Below the pieces are notes generated by a model, which saw only the letters and a list, made by a program, of their open reading frames with translations, was not told the DNA's origin and did not search any database. 32,367 bases of DNA from Legionellaceae bacterium. Lineage in GTDB: Bacteria; Pseudomonadota; Gammaproteobacteria; UBA12402. This document shows positions 1-7,834 of this stretch, piece after piece. The position numbers and the translations under genes are program-made. The number at the start of each line of letters is the position of its first letter. The first letter of the stretch is position 1. The stretch covers positions 1 to 32,367 of the forward strand of contig PANR01000028.1 of NCBI GenBank assembly GCA_002707695.1, read 5' to 3'.

Positions 1-145
1 TCATCACAATCTGTTCGTTCTCAAATTTATAAGAAGCATTAGTGCCTTTAAAATCAAAACGCGTGGTAACTTCACGATTAGCTTGATCAACAGCATTATT
101 AAGCTCATGAGTATCTGTTTTAGAGACTACATCAAACGACGGCAT
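1..145 (-). CDS. yajQ: YajQ family nucleotide-binding protein (5' part only)
   Basis: The first 48 codons of a minus-strand gene that continues past the left edge. The translation starts [11 protein letters not shown] and contains [11 protein letters not shown] and TRFDFKGT, the hallmark N-terminal sequence of the YajQ/DUF520 family. These are small cytoplasmic proteins of about 160 residues, reported to bind cyclic di-GMP or other nucleotides in some gammaproteobacteria. The ATG lies at 143-145 and is preceded by a purine-rich AGGGGGT ribosome binding site that overlaps the end of ppiB (stop at 154-156). The two genes are therefore only 8 bases apart and probably co-transcribed. Family assignment is secure. 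The specific ligand cannot be judged from this fragment. Confidence 0.9.
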   Translation of the reverse strand, partial: MPSFDVVSKTDTHELNNAVDQANREVTTRFDFKGTNASYKFENEQIVM

Positions 146-153
146 GCTACCCC

Positions 154-651
154 CTATTCTTCTTCAACAGTCACTTTGTTGATAATCACATCATCAACAG
201 GCACATCCTGATGGCCTGCGCGAGACGTTGTCTCTACCCCTTTAATTTTATCGACCGTGTCCATGCCTTCAACAACCTCACCAAACACACAATATCCCCA
301 ACCATCGGGCGATTGACTGCGATAATTCAAAAAATCATTATCAACAACATTTATAAAAAACTGTGCGCTGGCAGAGTGTGGATCCATCGTGCGTGCCATG
401 GCTAATGTACCACGGTTATTTTTACCGCCTTTATCCGCTTCGTTTTCAATGCTCGCACGCGTCGTTTTTTGCTGCATACCAGGCTCAAAACCACCACCCT
501 GAATCATGAAATTATTGATGACACGATGAAAAATAACACCATCATAAAAGCCATCTTTAGCATATTGAAGAAAATTTGCCGCTGTTTTAGGCGTATTTTC
601 ATGATCAAGTTTAATTTTGATCGGACCATAATTTGTTTCAAAAATAATCAT
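154..651 (-). CDS. ppiB: Peptidyl-prolyl cis-trans isomerase B (cyclophilin)
   Basis: A 165-residue cyclophilin that catalyses cis-trans isomerisation of proline peptide bonds. Length and sequence follow E. coli PpiB throughout: [19 protein letters not shown] carries the catalytic Arg and the substrate-pocket Phe/Met/Gln, followed by [25 protein letters not shown] and [14 protein letters not shown]. There is no signal peptide, so it is the cytoplasmic type. The ATG at 649-651 has GGAG five bases upstream. It follows pmbA after 53 bases with no obvious terminator and leads directly into yajQ, so a shared transcript is likely. Confidence 0.96.
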   Translation of the reverse strand: MIIFETNYGPIKIKLDHENTPKTAANFLQYAKDGFYDGVIFHRVINNFMIQGGGFEPGMQQKTTRASIENEADKGGKNNRGTLAMARTMDPHSASAQFFINVVDNDFLNYRSQSPDGWGYCVFGEVVEGMDTVDKIKGVETTSRAGHQDVPVDDVIINKVTVEEE

Positions 652-704
652 CTAAGCTCCTTACTGTAATTTGTGGCTCATTAAAACATAAGCCAACTTC
701 GTTG

Positions 705-2027
705 TCATCCCCCCGCCACCGTCATTTGCTCGACGAGCAATGAACCGCTGCGAATATTATTATATGGCTCAGCATCACCTGCAACTGCAACAATGTGCTG
801 AAACATATCACCCAAGTGGCCGGCAATCGTGATTTCAGACACTGGGTACTGAATTTCGCCATTTTCCACCCAAAAACCACTCGCACCACGTGAGTAATCA
901 CCTGTCACAATATTAACACCCTGCCCCATTAAGGAGGTAACCAACAATCCTGTATTCATTTTTTTTAGCAGTTCATCCAAACCATCAACTTGTGAATTTA
1001 AAAATAAATTACTGACGCCTCCGGCATTGGCTGTTGTTTTCATGTTTAATCGACGCGCCGAATAAACATCAAGCAAATAATGCTGCAACACGCCGCCTTC
1101 TACAATTGCTCGCTCTTGTTTTGCCACACCATCCCCATCAAACGCTGAACTGGCGATTCCTTTCGGCAAAAATGGACGTTCGTTAATTTGAATATGTTTA
1201 GCAAATATTGGTTTGCCCAAGGCGTCCAATAAAAAAGAAGATTGCTTATAAAGATTATGTCCATTAATTGCTGAGAGAAAATGACCTATCAAACCGCGTG
1301 ACACATCACGATGAAAAACAACGGGCACTTTACAGGTTTTAATTTTTTTAGCCCCAAGCTTAGACAAGGTTTTTTCAGCTGCTGTTTTAGCAATAGCTGA
1401 TAGGTTAGGCATTGCAGAAAAATCTCTGACCGTTACATATCGATGGCCACGCTCCATCTGACCATCCTGTTCGGCAATTAGTCCACAGCCAACAGTATGA
1501 AACGTACCTGAAGTTTCAGCGTGAAAACCTCGACTATTTGCAGCAACGTTGTGATACTCATGCGTAGCAATTTCAACGCCTTCTGAATTAGTTAGCCGCT
1601 TGTCTGTCGCAAAAGCCGCTTTTTCACAAGCTGTTGCTTTTTCAATTGCTGCTTGGGGGGTTAATGCGCTGGGATGATATAAATCTAAATCAGGAATATC
1701 GGTGGCAAACAACTCTTTTTCAGCTAACCCATGATACGGATCAGCCTGTATATATCGCGCAATATTACAAGCTTTTTCAACAGCATCTTTAATTGCCTGA
1801 TCACTTGTATCTGAAATGCTCACCGACCCTTTGTGTTTATCAAAATAAACGGTGACATATAAGCTTTTTTCACAATGATGTTCCAATCGATCAACTTCGC
1901 CCAAACGTACATTGACAGAAAAACCTTTATCAATACTAGTATTAACCGAAGCATCTGTTGCGTTAAGTTGCTTTGCATAATCAAGTGCTTTTTGGGCGAT
2001 AGCAGTTAAGGGCTTAAGCTCTGACAT
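705..2027 (-). CDS. pmbA: Metalloprotease subunit PmbA/TldE
   Basis: A 440-residue protein of the TldD/PmbA family (E. coli PmbA has 450). In E. coli the TldD-PmbA heterodimer is a cytoplasmic protease that degrades unfolded peptides, matures microcin B17 and degrades the CcdA antitoxin. Recognisable stretches are GFSVNVRLGEVDRLEHH near the N-terminus and SRGASGFWVENGEIQYPVSE near the C-terminus. As expected for this subunit, it lacks the HExxxH zinc motif that its partner carries. The ATG overlaps the tldD stop codon by one base (TAATG) and has GGAGG eight bases upstream, inside tldD. This arrangement implies translational coupling of the two subunits. Confidence 0.95.
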   Translation of the reverse strand: MSELKPLTAIAQKALDYAKQLNATDASVNTSIDKGFSVNVRLGEVDRLEHHCEKSLYVTVYFDKHKGSVSISDTSDQAIKDAVEKACNIARYIQADPYHGLAEKELFATDIPDLDLYHPSALTPQAAIEKATACEKAAFATDKRLTNSEGVEIATHEYHNVAANSRGFHAETSGTFHTVGCGLIAEQDGQMERGHRYVTVRDFSAMPNLSAIAKTAAEKTLSKLGAKKIKTCKVPVVFHRDVSRGLIGHFLSAINGHNLYKQSSFLLDALGKPIFAKHIQINERPFLPKGIASSAFDGDGVAKQERAIVEGGVLQHYLLDVYSARRLNMKTTANAGGVSNLFLNSQVDGLDELLKKMNTGLLVTSLMGQGVNIVTGDYSRGASGFWVENGEIQYPVSEITIAGHLGDMFQHIVAVAGDAEPYNNIRSGSLLVEQMTVAGG

Positions 2028-3466
2028 TACTGCGTACCTCCCACCGTTAGCTCATCAATTAACAACGTGGGCTGCCCCACACTAACCGGAACAGACTGAC
2101 CATCCTTGCCACATGTACCTACACCATGATCTAGCTCTAAATCATTACCCACCATGGAAACCTTCGTTAACACATCTGGGCCATTTCCAATTAAGGTGGC
2201 GCCTTTAATTGGATAGGTTAATTTTCCATTTTCAATCATATAAGCTTCACTCGCTGAAAAAACAAACTTACCATTTGTAATATCAACTTGACCACCAGCA
2301 AAATTAACTGCATAAACCCCTTTTTCTACACTAGCAATAATCTCTTGAGGGTCGTGCGAACCTGCCAACATATATGTGTTTGTCATGCGAGGCAAAGTAA
2401 CATGCGCATAAGACTCTCTTCGGCCATTACCTGTTGGCTTCATCTTCATTAAACGAGCATTATGCTTGTCTTGCATATAATTTTTTAAGATCCCATTTTC
2501 AATCAAAGTCGTGCACTCAGTTGGCACACCTTCATCATCAACATTTAAAGAACCTCTTAAATGATTTAACGTACCATCATCAACAATCGTGCAAAGTGGT
2601 GAAGCAACGCGCTCACCAATTCGGCCACTAAACGCTGAACTTCCTTTTCGATTAAAATCTGCTTCCAAGCCGTGCCCTATTGCTTCATGCAGTAACACAC
2701 CCGGCCACCCTGGCCCTAGCACGACAGGCATAAGGCCTGCAGGTGCTGGTTTTGCGGTAAGATTAATAAGCGCATCAGCCACCGCCTTTTTAACACAGCC
2801 CTCAACCTGATTGCCTTTTATGAGTGTGTTATAATCGTAGCGCCCACCAAATCCTTGCGCGCCCTGCTCAATTCGACCATTTTCCTCCACAATGACGCTT
2901 ACATTAAATCGCACCAACGGGCGAACATCACTTGATAAGGTACCATCACTTGCCGCAACCAACACTACATCATACCGTGCTGACAAACTTGCATTAACTT
3001 GCTTAACACGTTTGTCTTGTTTGCGTGCCAACTCATCTGCACGCCTTAACAATGCCACTTTTTCCGCTTCCCCTAAACTTTGTAGCGGATTATCTGGGCA
3101 ATACAAAGACAAACCTGTTGTCTTTTTCAAGGCGCACACTGAACGCTCTTGCCCTTGTTTGGCAATACTGCGTGCCGCAACAGCAGCTTCTTGCAATGCA
3201 GGCAAAATAATATCATCTGAAAATGCGAACCCAACTTTTTCACCACTGATCGCACGCACACCAACGCCGCGATCGGCACTATAGCCAGCATCTTTGACCA
3301 CACCATCTTCTAATGACCAGCTTTCTGAAAAGCTTGATTGTAAATAAATATCAGCACTATCAACTGAGGCGTGCAATGCACTACTTAAAACAGATTGAAT
3401 GTTATCTAAACTCAACTCGGCAGGAGCCAATAATTGTTGGTCAACAATGTTTGACACTTCACTCAC
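2027..3466 (-). CDS. tldD: Metalloprotease catalytic subunit TldD
   Basis: A 479-residue protein (E. coli TldD has 481), the zinc-bearing subunit of the TldD-PmbA protease. The metal motif HEAIGH is at about residues 260-265, followed by [19 protein letters not shown]. The C-terminal half contains [32 protein letters not shown] and IGNGPDVL, typical of the family. The start is a GTG at 3464-3466 with AGGA seven bases upstream. The gene lies 23 bases downstream of gdhA and overlaps pmbA by one base. Reading order gdhA-tldD-pmbA-ppiB-yajQ on one strand suggests an operon or read-through. Confidence 0.96.
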   Translation of the reverse strand: MSEVSNIVDQQLLAPAELSLDNIQSVLSSALHASVDSADIYLQSSFSESWSLEDGVVKDAGYSADRGVGVRAISGEKVGFAFSDDIILPALQEAAVAARSIAKQGQERSVCALKKTTGLSLYCPDNPLQSLGEAEKVALLRRADELARKQDKRVKQVNASLSARYDVVLVAASDGTLSSDVRPLVRFNVSVIVEENGRIEQGAQGFGGRYDYNTLIKGNQVEGCVKKAVADALINLTAKPAPAGLMPVVLGPGWPGVLLHEAIGHGLEADFNRKGSSAFSGRIGERVASPLCTIVDDGTLNHLRGSLNVDDEGVPTECTTLIENGILKNYMQDKHNARLMKMKPTGNGRRESYAHVTLPRMTNTYMLAGSHDPQEIIASVEKGVYAVNFAGGQVDITNGKFVFSASEAYMIENGKLTYPIKGATLIGNGPDVLTKVSMVGNDLELDHGVGTCGKDGQSVPVSVGQPTLLIDELTVGGTQ

Positions 3467-3489
3467 TGGTTTTTCCTATTTTTATCATC

Positions 3490-4776
3490 TTATGATTTTT
3501 CAGCAAAAAAAGCTTTTGTACCCTGCGCCGCAACCGCCTCACCCAAGCGATTTAATGCAACGACATAAGCAGCGGTACGCATATCAATTTTTTGTTTATC
3601 AGAAATTTCAAAAACTTGTTCAAATGCGGTGGACATCATTTTTTTTAATTTTTGATGAACTTCAGAAAGGCTCCAGTAATATCCACTTCGATTCTGCACC
3701 CATTCAAAATAACTGACGGTGACGCCGCCGGCATTCGCCAAAATATCTGGAATAATGATAGTACCTTTTTTTGAAAGATAGTCATCGGCACTCGCTTCAA
3801 TAGGGCCATTCGCCACTTCGACGATACAAGGCGCTTTTATTTTTTCAACATTCTCACTTGTGATTTGGTTTTCAAGCGCCGCGGGAATAAGAATATCAAC
3901 ATCTAACTCCAATAACTCTTCATTCGTGATTTTTTTAGCGTCAATCTCTTCACACACTGATTCGTCACAATAAACAGCCTTGAGCTCTCTTGAATCATTC
4001 TTAGCGTGAATCAAACTTGGAATATCAAACCCATCTGGATGGTACACCCCACCCTTTGAATCACTCACCGCCACAATTTTATAACCATCTTTAAAAAGCA
4101 ACTCAGCTACATGCTGGCCAGCATTACCAAACCCTTGAATAGCGACCCGCTTTTGATTGGCTTTCCACGATGACCGCTTCTCAAGCTCCTTAATACAATA
4201 ATAGGCCCCTCGACCCGTTGCATCATCTCGCCCTTCGCTGCCACCGAGTGAAATCGGCTTGCCTGTGATCACCGCAGGCACTTTGTGGCGTGCGATGCGG
4301 GAGTATTCATCCATCATCCAACCCATGATCATTGAATTGGTATAGACATCTGGCGCGGGAATATCGACATCTGGACCAATAAAATCAGCAAGTTGCTTAA
4401 TAAAACCACGGCTTAAACGCTCAACTTCTAAGCGAGATAGCTTTTTAGGGTCAACGCATACACCGCCCTTGGCGCCGCCATACGGAAGGCCCAGCACAGC
4501 GCATTTCATTGTCATCCAAAACGCTAGGCTTTTCACCTCGTCAAGATCAACTTGAGGGTGAAAACGGATACCACCCTTACCAGGGCCGCGGATATTGCTG
4601 TGCTGGACCCGATAGCCGTGGAAAAAGGCTAAACTGCCGTTATCCATGCGCACAGGCACCGTAAACTCTAGCATCATATTTGGGTATTTTAGGCGCTTTA
4701 AGGCCTCTGGGTCGATATCTGCATATTGCGCCGCGTCATCAAGGCGCTCGAGGGCTTGTTTGAAAATTTTTCCCAC
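3490..4776 (-). CDS. gdhA: Glutamate dehydrogenase
   Basis: Catalyses the reversible oxidative deamination of glutamate to 2-oxoglutarate and ammonia, linking carbon and nitrogen metabolism. The protein has 428 residues from the chosen start. Substrate and catalytic motifs are GPGKGGIRFHP and LPYGGAKGG, with the active-site Lys near residue 103. The Rossmann motif GFGNAG is near 215-220. The sequence layout resembles the catabolic, hexameric GudB/RocG type more than the E. coli NADP type; cofactor choice is not certain. A longer frame reaches a TTG at 4804-4806, but the GTG at 4774-4776 has AAGGAG six bases upstream, whereas the TTG has no clear ribosome site, so the GTG is preferred. An inverted repeat lies about 35 bases upstream (4811-4828). 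Confidence 0.93.
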   Translation of the reverse strand: MGKIFKQALERLDDAAQYADIDPEALKRLKYPNMMLEFTVPVRMDNGSLAFFHGYRVQHSNIRGPGKGGIRFHPQVDLDEVKSLAFWMTMKCAVLGLPYGGAKGGVCVDPKKLSRLEVERLSRGFIKQLADFIGPDVDIPAPDVYTNSMIMGWMMDEYSRIARHKVPAVITGKPISLGGSEGRDDATGRGAYYCIKELEKRSSWKANQKRVAIQGFGNAGQHVAELLFKDGYKIVAVSDSKGGVYHPDGFDIPSLIHAKNDSRELKAVYCDESVCEEIDAKKITNEELLELDVDILIPAALENQITSENVEKIKAPCIVEVANGPIEASADDYLSKKGTIIIPDILANAGGVTVSYFEWVQNRSGYYWSLSEVHQKLKKMMSTAFEQVFEISDKQKIDMRTAAYVVALNRLGEAVAAQGTKAFFAEKS

Positions 4777-4810
4777 TTTCTTCTCCTTGGGCTTTGACTT
4801 GGTCAAAAAA

Positions 4811-4828
4811 TTGGCATATCATTGCCAA
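4811..4828. promoter_or_regulatory. Inverted repeat TTGGCA-N6-TGCCAA in divergent promoter region
   Basis: A perfect 6-bp inverted repeat with spacer TATCAT lies between the divergent gdhA and the secreted-protein gene at 4865. Position and symmetry fit an operator for a dimeric regulator controlling gdhA, the small gene, or both. No regulator is encoded nearby and the motif was not matched to a known family, so the role is inferred. Confidence 0.35.
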
Positions 4829-4864
4829 CAGGATGTAAGATGTAATGACAAGGATTATACGGTC

Positions 4865-5269
4865 ATGAAAACCAAAATTGCTATTACTTTACCGCTTTTA
4901 TTTTTGCTAGCTCCCTGCTTGGCGATGGCCAAATCAGCAAAACCACAATCCGCTTGTTACAATTGTACTGATATTCAATATTTAACAAGCAGACACTTTG
5001 CCATTTCAAATCCAGCTTTAGTCACCAATTACGCTAGCAAACCTAACATACCTTATACAAAAGTAGCCACTATTACCGTGAGTCATATGAATTCAGCCGG
5101 CATCAAACGTTCAGCTGGGGTTATTAACGATATCATGAAAAACGATGCGGCCATGCTTGGTGGAAATGGTTTGATGAATATCCAACGCGGCAAAACTGCC
5201 GACAGCGCAACAGTCGTGCACCTCACCCTACCCGGAACCGAAATTGAACCAAGCTATACGCCGGTTTGA
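4865..5269 (+). CDS. Small secreted protein with CxxC motif, function unknown
   Basis: A 134-residue protein. Residues 1-22 form a signal peptide: basic KTK, a hydrophobic stretch with LLFLLAPCLA, and a probable signal peptidase I site after AMA. Cys18 is preceded by Pro, so a lipobox is unlikely. The mature part starts with a CYNC pair at residues 31-34 and contains VATITVSHMNSAGIK and AAMLGGNGLMNIQRG. The latter Gly-Gly-Asn stretch recalls small periplasmic stress proteins of the RcsF/YbjQ type, but the resemblance is too weak to assign. The start at 4865 is preferred over an upstream in-frame ATG at 4646, because that one would overlap gdhA and bury the signal peptide. It converges on ampG with stops 4 bases apart. 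Confidence 0.75.
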   Translation: MKTKIAITLPLLFLLAPCLAMAKSAKPQSACYNCTDIQYLTSRHFAISNPALVTNYASKPNIPYTKVATITVSHMNSAGIKRSAGVINDIMKNDAAMLGGNGLMNIQRGKTADSATVVHLTLPGTEIEPSYTPV

Positions 5270-5273
5270 TAAG

Positions 5274-6503
5274 TTACCGAACCACATCCGGCGAATTGAA
5301 ATGAATTTTATTTTTTAACCACCACAGTACGATTAAACTCGGCGCTGCGGCGATGAATGTCCAAAAATAAAACTCCACCCACCCCATGTGCTCAACCATC
5401 ACGCCTGCAATGGGGCCAATGTAAACACGTCCGAGCGAGGCCACACAAGAAAATAAAGCAAATTGCGTCGCAGAAAATCGATGATCACAAAGCGCCATGA
5501 GCAAAGCAAGAAAAGCCACTGTGCCCATACCTGACGCTAAATGCTCAAAAATAACAGCAGTTGCCATCATCGAATAACTTTTCCCAACAATCGCAAGCAA
5601 CATGTAAAGCAAATTTGTCACCGCTTGGAAGACGCCAAACCACAACAACGCGGGAAACAAACGCATACGCATCATTAAAAAACCACCAAGAAGCCCACCA
5701 ACGATTGTTGCCAGCAGACTCCCCACCTTATTGATAACGGCTAAATCAACCAATGTAAAGTGCAATCCTCGCAACAAAAACGTGGTGCTAAGCGATAAAG
5801 TAAAAGCATCGCCAAGCTTATACAAAAAAATTAATAACAATATTTTCCACGCATGTGATCGCGAAAAAAATTCTTTTATCGGGCCAAGATAAGCTTCATG
5901 AACCGTGGGCGGCGGCTTAATATCACCCTTTAATTTTTCTGCAATAACATTGCCAACCACGCCAACCAGCATAATCAAAGCCATCAAAAAATAGGTATCA
6001 CGCCAACCATGATATTGCGCAAAAAACAAAGCAAATGCACCAGAGACTATAATCGCAATGCGATAACCCAGTACCATCATGGTTGAACCTAGGCCGCGCT
6101 CTTCGGCGGTTAATAAATCGGTACGATAAGCATCATAAGCGGTATCTTGTGTGGAAGATGAGAGTGCAACGAGAAATGCAAACAAACCCATCATCCCAAT
6201 ATGCTGACTCGGATTAATCATAGCCATGCAGCATAAAAACAAGATCAATAAGCCCTGCATGAACAAAATCCACGAGCGGCGTCGATCGAGAAAAGGAAAA
6301 TTAAACCGATCAATTAAGGGTGCCCATAAAAACTTATAGACATAAGGTTGGCCAACCAAACTAAACCAGCTAATGGTCACAATACTTAAACCGCTTTTGG
6401 TCAACCACGCTTGAAGCGTTGAACTCGTTAACGCCAAAGGCAATCCCGAAGAAAAACCTAATATTAATATCGGTAAAAAACGTCTAGCGTGGATGTTTCT
6501 CAT
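5274..6503 (-). CDS. ampG: AmpG family muropeptide permease (MFS)
   Basis: A 409-residue major facilitator with about 12 membrane segments. The N-terminus (FSSGLPLALTSSTLQAW, then FSLVGQPYVYKFLWAPLIDRF) is diagnostic of AmpG, the inner-membrane importer of anhydro-muropeptides for cell-wall recycling. Further matches are SSTQDTAYDAYRTDLL and EERGLGSTMMVLGYR. It is shorter than the E. coli protein (491), lacking the extra C-terminal segments; many alphaproteobacterial and Legionella-type homologues are similarly short. The ATG overlaps the end of pssA by 20 bases, with AAGGAAAG upstream inside pssA, so the two are translationally linked. No beta-lactamase or ampR gene is visible in the window. 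Confidence 0.9.
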   Translation of the reverse strand: MRNIHARRFLPILILGFSSGLPLALTSSTLQAWLTKSGLSIVTISWFSLVGQPYVYKFLWAPLIDRFNFPFLDRRRSWILFMQGLLILFLCCMAMINPSQHIGMMGLFAFLVALSSSTQDTAYDAYRTDLLTAEERGLGSTMMVLGYRIAIIVSGAFALFFAQYHGWRDTYFLMALIMLVGVVGNVIAEKLKGDIKPPPTVHEAYLGPIKEFFSRSHAWKILLLIFLYKLGDAFTLSLSTTFLLRGLHFTLVDLAVINKVGSLLATIVGGLLGGFLMMRMRLFPALLWFGVFQAVTNLLYMLLAIVGKSYSMMATAVIFEHLASGMGTVAFLALLMALCDHRFSATQFALFSCVASLGRVYIGPIAGVMVEHMGWVEFYFWTFIAAAPSLIVLWWLKNKIHFNSPDVVR

Positions 6504-7257
6504 GCTTGTTTTTCTTTCCTTTGAAAAAAGCTTTAATCGACATAATCGGGCCAGATAAGGCGTAGACTAAGAATGCAGAAAACAATACATGCGGTGGATC
6601 CATCGCAATGGCCACAACGACTAGAACAACTATAAGAATAGCAAAAAACGGTACGCTGTTTTTCAAATCTAAATCTTTAAAGCTAAGATAGTTGATATTA
6701 CTCACCATCAATAACGCGGTAAGCACAACCATGATGGCAATGACTGCATTTGCAGTTGAGCCTCGAAGCAAAAAGATGTGATCAACCCACACCAAACCTG
6801 CTAACAAACCTGCTGCAGCCGGCGATGGTAAGCCTTGAAAATAACGTTTATCGGCTTCTTCCTCACCTGTTGCTTGAATATTAAAACGCGCTAAACGCAA
6901 TGCTGTTGCCACCGTGTAACAAAAAGCGGCGAGCCAACCAATTTTACCGAGGTGGTGCAGTGCCAAACTATATGCCACTAATGCTGGCGCAATCCCAAAA
7001 CCCACCATGTCAGATAAACTATCGTACTCAGCACCAAATTTACTTTGTGTGCCGGTCAATCTTGCAACCCGACCATCCAAACTATCGGCTACCATCGCCA
7101 CATAAATGGCAATAGACGCAATATCAAACATGCCTTTCATGGCCGCGACAATCGCGTAAAAACCCGCGAACAATCCAACCGTGGTAAACAAGTTAGGTAG
7201 CAAGTAAATGCCACGCATGCGCGGCTGCTCAAATGACGGCTTGTTATCATCTATCAT
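6484..7257 (-). CDS. pssA: CDP-diacylglycerol-serine O-phosphatidyltransferase
   Basis: Makes phosphatidylserine from CDP-diacylglycerol and serine, the precursor of phosphatidylethanolamine, in the inner membrane. The 257-residue protein has the complete CDP-alcohol phosphatidyltransferase signature: D58, D61-G62-x2-A65-R66, x8, G75-x3-D79-x3-D83. About seven hydrophobic segments follow, and a basic tail (KGKKNKHEKHPR) ends it. It begins with IYLLPNLFTTVGLFAGFYA, typical of the membrane-bound (type II) enzyme rather than the soluble E. coli type. The ATG is at 7255-7257 with an AAGGTG element upstream. The 3' end overlaps ampG by 20 bases. Confidence 0.92.
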   Translation of the reverse strand: MIDDNKPSFEQPRMRGIYLLPNLFTTVGLFAGFYAIVAAMKGMFDIASIAIYVAMVADSLDGRVARLTGTQSKFGAEYDSLSDMVGFGIAPALVAYSLALHHLGKIGWLAAFCYTVATALRLARFNIQATGEEEADKRYFQGLPSPAAAGLLAGLVWVDHIFLLRGSTANAVIAIMVVLTALLMVSNINYLSFKDLDLKNSVPFFAILIVVLVVVAIAMDPPHVLFSAFLVYALSGPIMSIKAFFKGKKNKHEKHPR

Positions 7258-7415
7258 GGCGTGATCACCTTCTCCATATAACAGCGTGGTATCATAACAG
7301 ATATTTTGATGGTTAGCTCTGGGGTGGCCAAACCATTACATTTTGTTACATTCACCGTGCAACTACGTAATATGTCATGTGTTTTTGACGTAATCTTTTG
7401 CTTATATTTTTCGCT

Positions 7416-7434
7416 CAATCTTGATCCAAGATTG
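7416..7434. promoter_or_regulatory. Inverted repeat upstream of Rsm-like RNA
   Basis: Perfect 8-bp arms CAATCTTG / CAAGATTG around ATC. It lies about 100 bases before the predicted start of the small RNA and could be an upstream activator site. It does not match the GacA/UvrY box (TGTAAG-N6-CTTACA). The role is inferred from position only. Confidence 0.3.
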
Positions 7435-7441
7435 CTAATTG

Positions 7442-7457
7442 CTTGTTTTATAACAAG
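7442..7457. promoter_or_regulatory. Second inverted repeat upstream of Rsm-like RNA
   Basis: Perfect 6-bp arms CTTGTT / AACAAG separated by TTAT. It sits 26 bases (start to start) from the repeat at 7416-7434 and about 75 bases before the predicted RNA start. Two adjacent dyads suggest a regulated promoter; the binding protein is unknown. Confidence 0.3.
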
Positions 7458-7530
7458 GTTTCAAGCCCGTTCATTGTTTCATTTTAGGAACAAGTTTGGT
7501 GCATAAAATAAACTATTTCTATAGCAGTTT

Positions 7531-7647
7531 AGCTGACGTAGAATCGAGCTTCATCAAGGAGGTGTCTGCGCCATGGATGGCTAACTGTGTAGTGCTTGGC
7601 TCATGGATATGAGTGTGTGGTAAAGGCGGCATGAAGCCGCCTTTTTT
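7531..7647 (+). ncRNA. Candidate CsrA/RsmA-sequestering small RNA (RsmY/RsmZ-like)
   Basis: A roughly 117-base transcript is predicted from three successive short hairpins that each expose GGA in the loop, followed by a strong terminator. Hairpin 1: CATC/GGTG stem with loop AAGGA (7552-7564, one G-U pair). Hairpin 2: GCCA/TGGC with loop TGGA (7570-7581). Hairpin 3: CTCAT/ATGAG with loop GGAT (7600-7613). GGA in a hairpin loop is the CsrA/RsmA recognition element, and repeated copies plus a terminator define the RsmY/Z/CsrB class. The 5' end is set by a weak promoter (TTGGTG near 7497-7502, TATAGC at 7520-7525). An alternative is a leader or attenuator for the permease at 7835, but that gene has its own promoter after the terminator. 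Confidence 0.6.
7625..7647 (+). terminator. Rho-independent terminator of the small RNA
   Basis: GGCGGC and GCCGCC form a 6-bp GC-only stem around loop ATGAA, followed immediately by six T. It is a textbook intrinsic terminator on the plus strand with no annotated gene upstream on that strand, which argues for a non-coding transcript. Confidence 0.9.
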
Positions 7648-7666
7648 ATTCGCCCGCTCAGAATAC

Positions 7667-7695
7667 TTGACAGGCCAGCACAACTGTATGAGAAT
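7667..7695 (+). promoter_or_regulatory. Sigma70-type promoter for the permease operon
   Basis: A perfect TTGACA at 7667-7672 and GAGAAT at 7690-7695 are separated by 17 bases. It lies just after the small-RNA terminator and about 140 bases before the permease ATG, giving a long 5' leader. Confidence 0.5.
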
Positions 7696-7746
7696 GGCCC
7701 CATGAATACTTGCGCACTAGCACAACGTTATTTTTACTATCCCTAC

Positions 7747-7764
7747 TTTGCCCTCTAGGGCAAA
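7747..7764. promoter_or_regulatory. 18-bp dyad in the permease leader
   Basis: TTTGCCCT-CT-AGGGCAAA is a perfect inverted repeat with a 2-base centre. It lies between the promoter at 7667-7695 and the permease start. It lacks a T run, so an operator or a leader hairpin is more likely than a terminator. It does not fit the TyrR box. Confidence 0.35.
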
Positions 7765-7834
7765 ATTCACTGATCTTATGACACATTCATTTTTTTATTT
7801 TTACTCCGGACAACCATTAGGATAGGTAAAACAT

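Noticed and set aside
2434-3716. Several plus-strand frames antisense to tldD and gdhA
   Set aside because: They are shadow frames of strongly supported genes and have no similarity to known proteins.
4646-4864. N-terminal extension of the secreted protein from an ATG at 4646
   Set aside because: It would overlap gdhA antisense and place the signal peptide in the middle of the protein.
7416-7457. GacA/LetA binding box upstream of the small RNA
   Set aside because: Two dyads are present, but neither matches TGTAAG-N6-CTTACA, so only generic inverted repeats are claimed.
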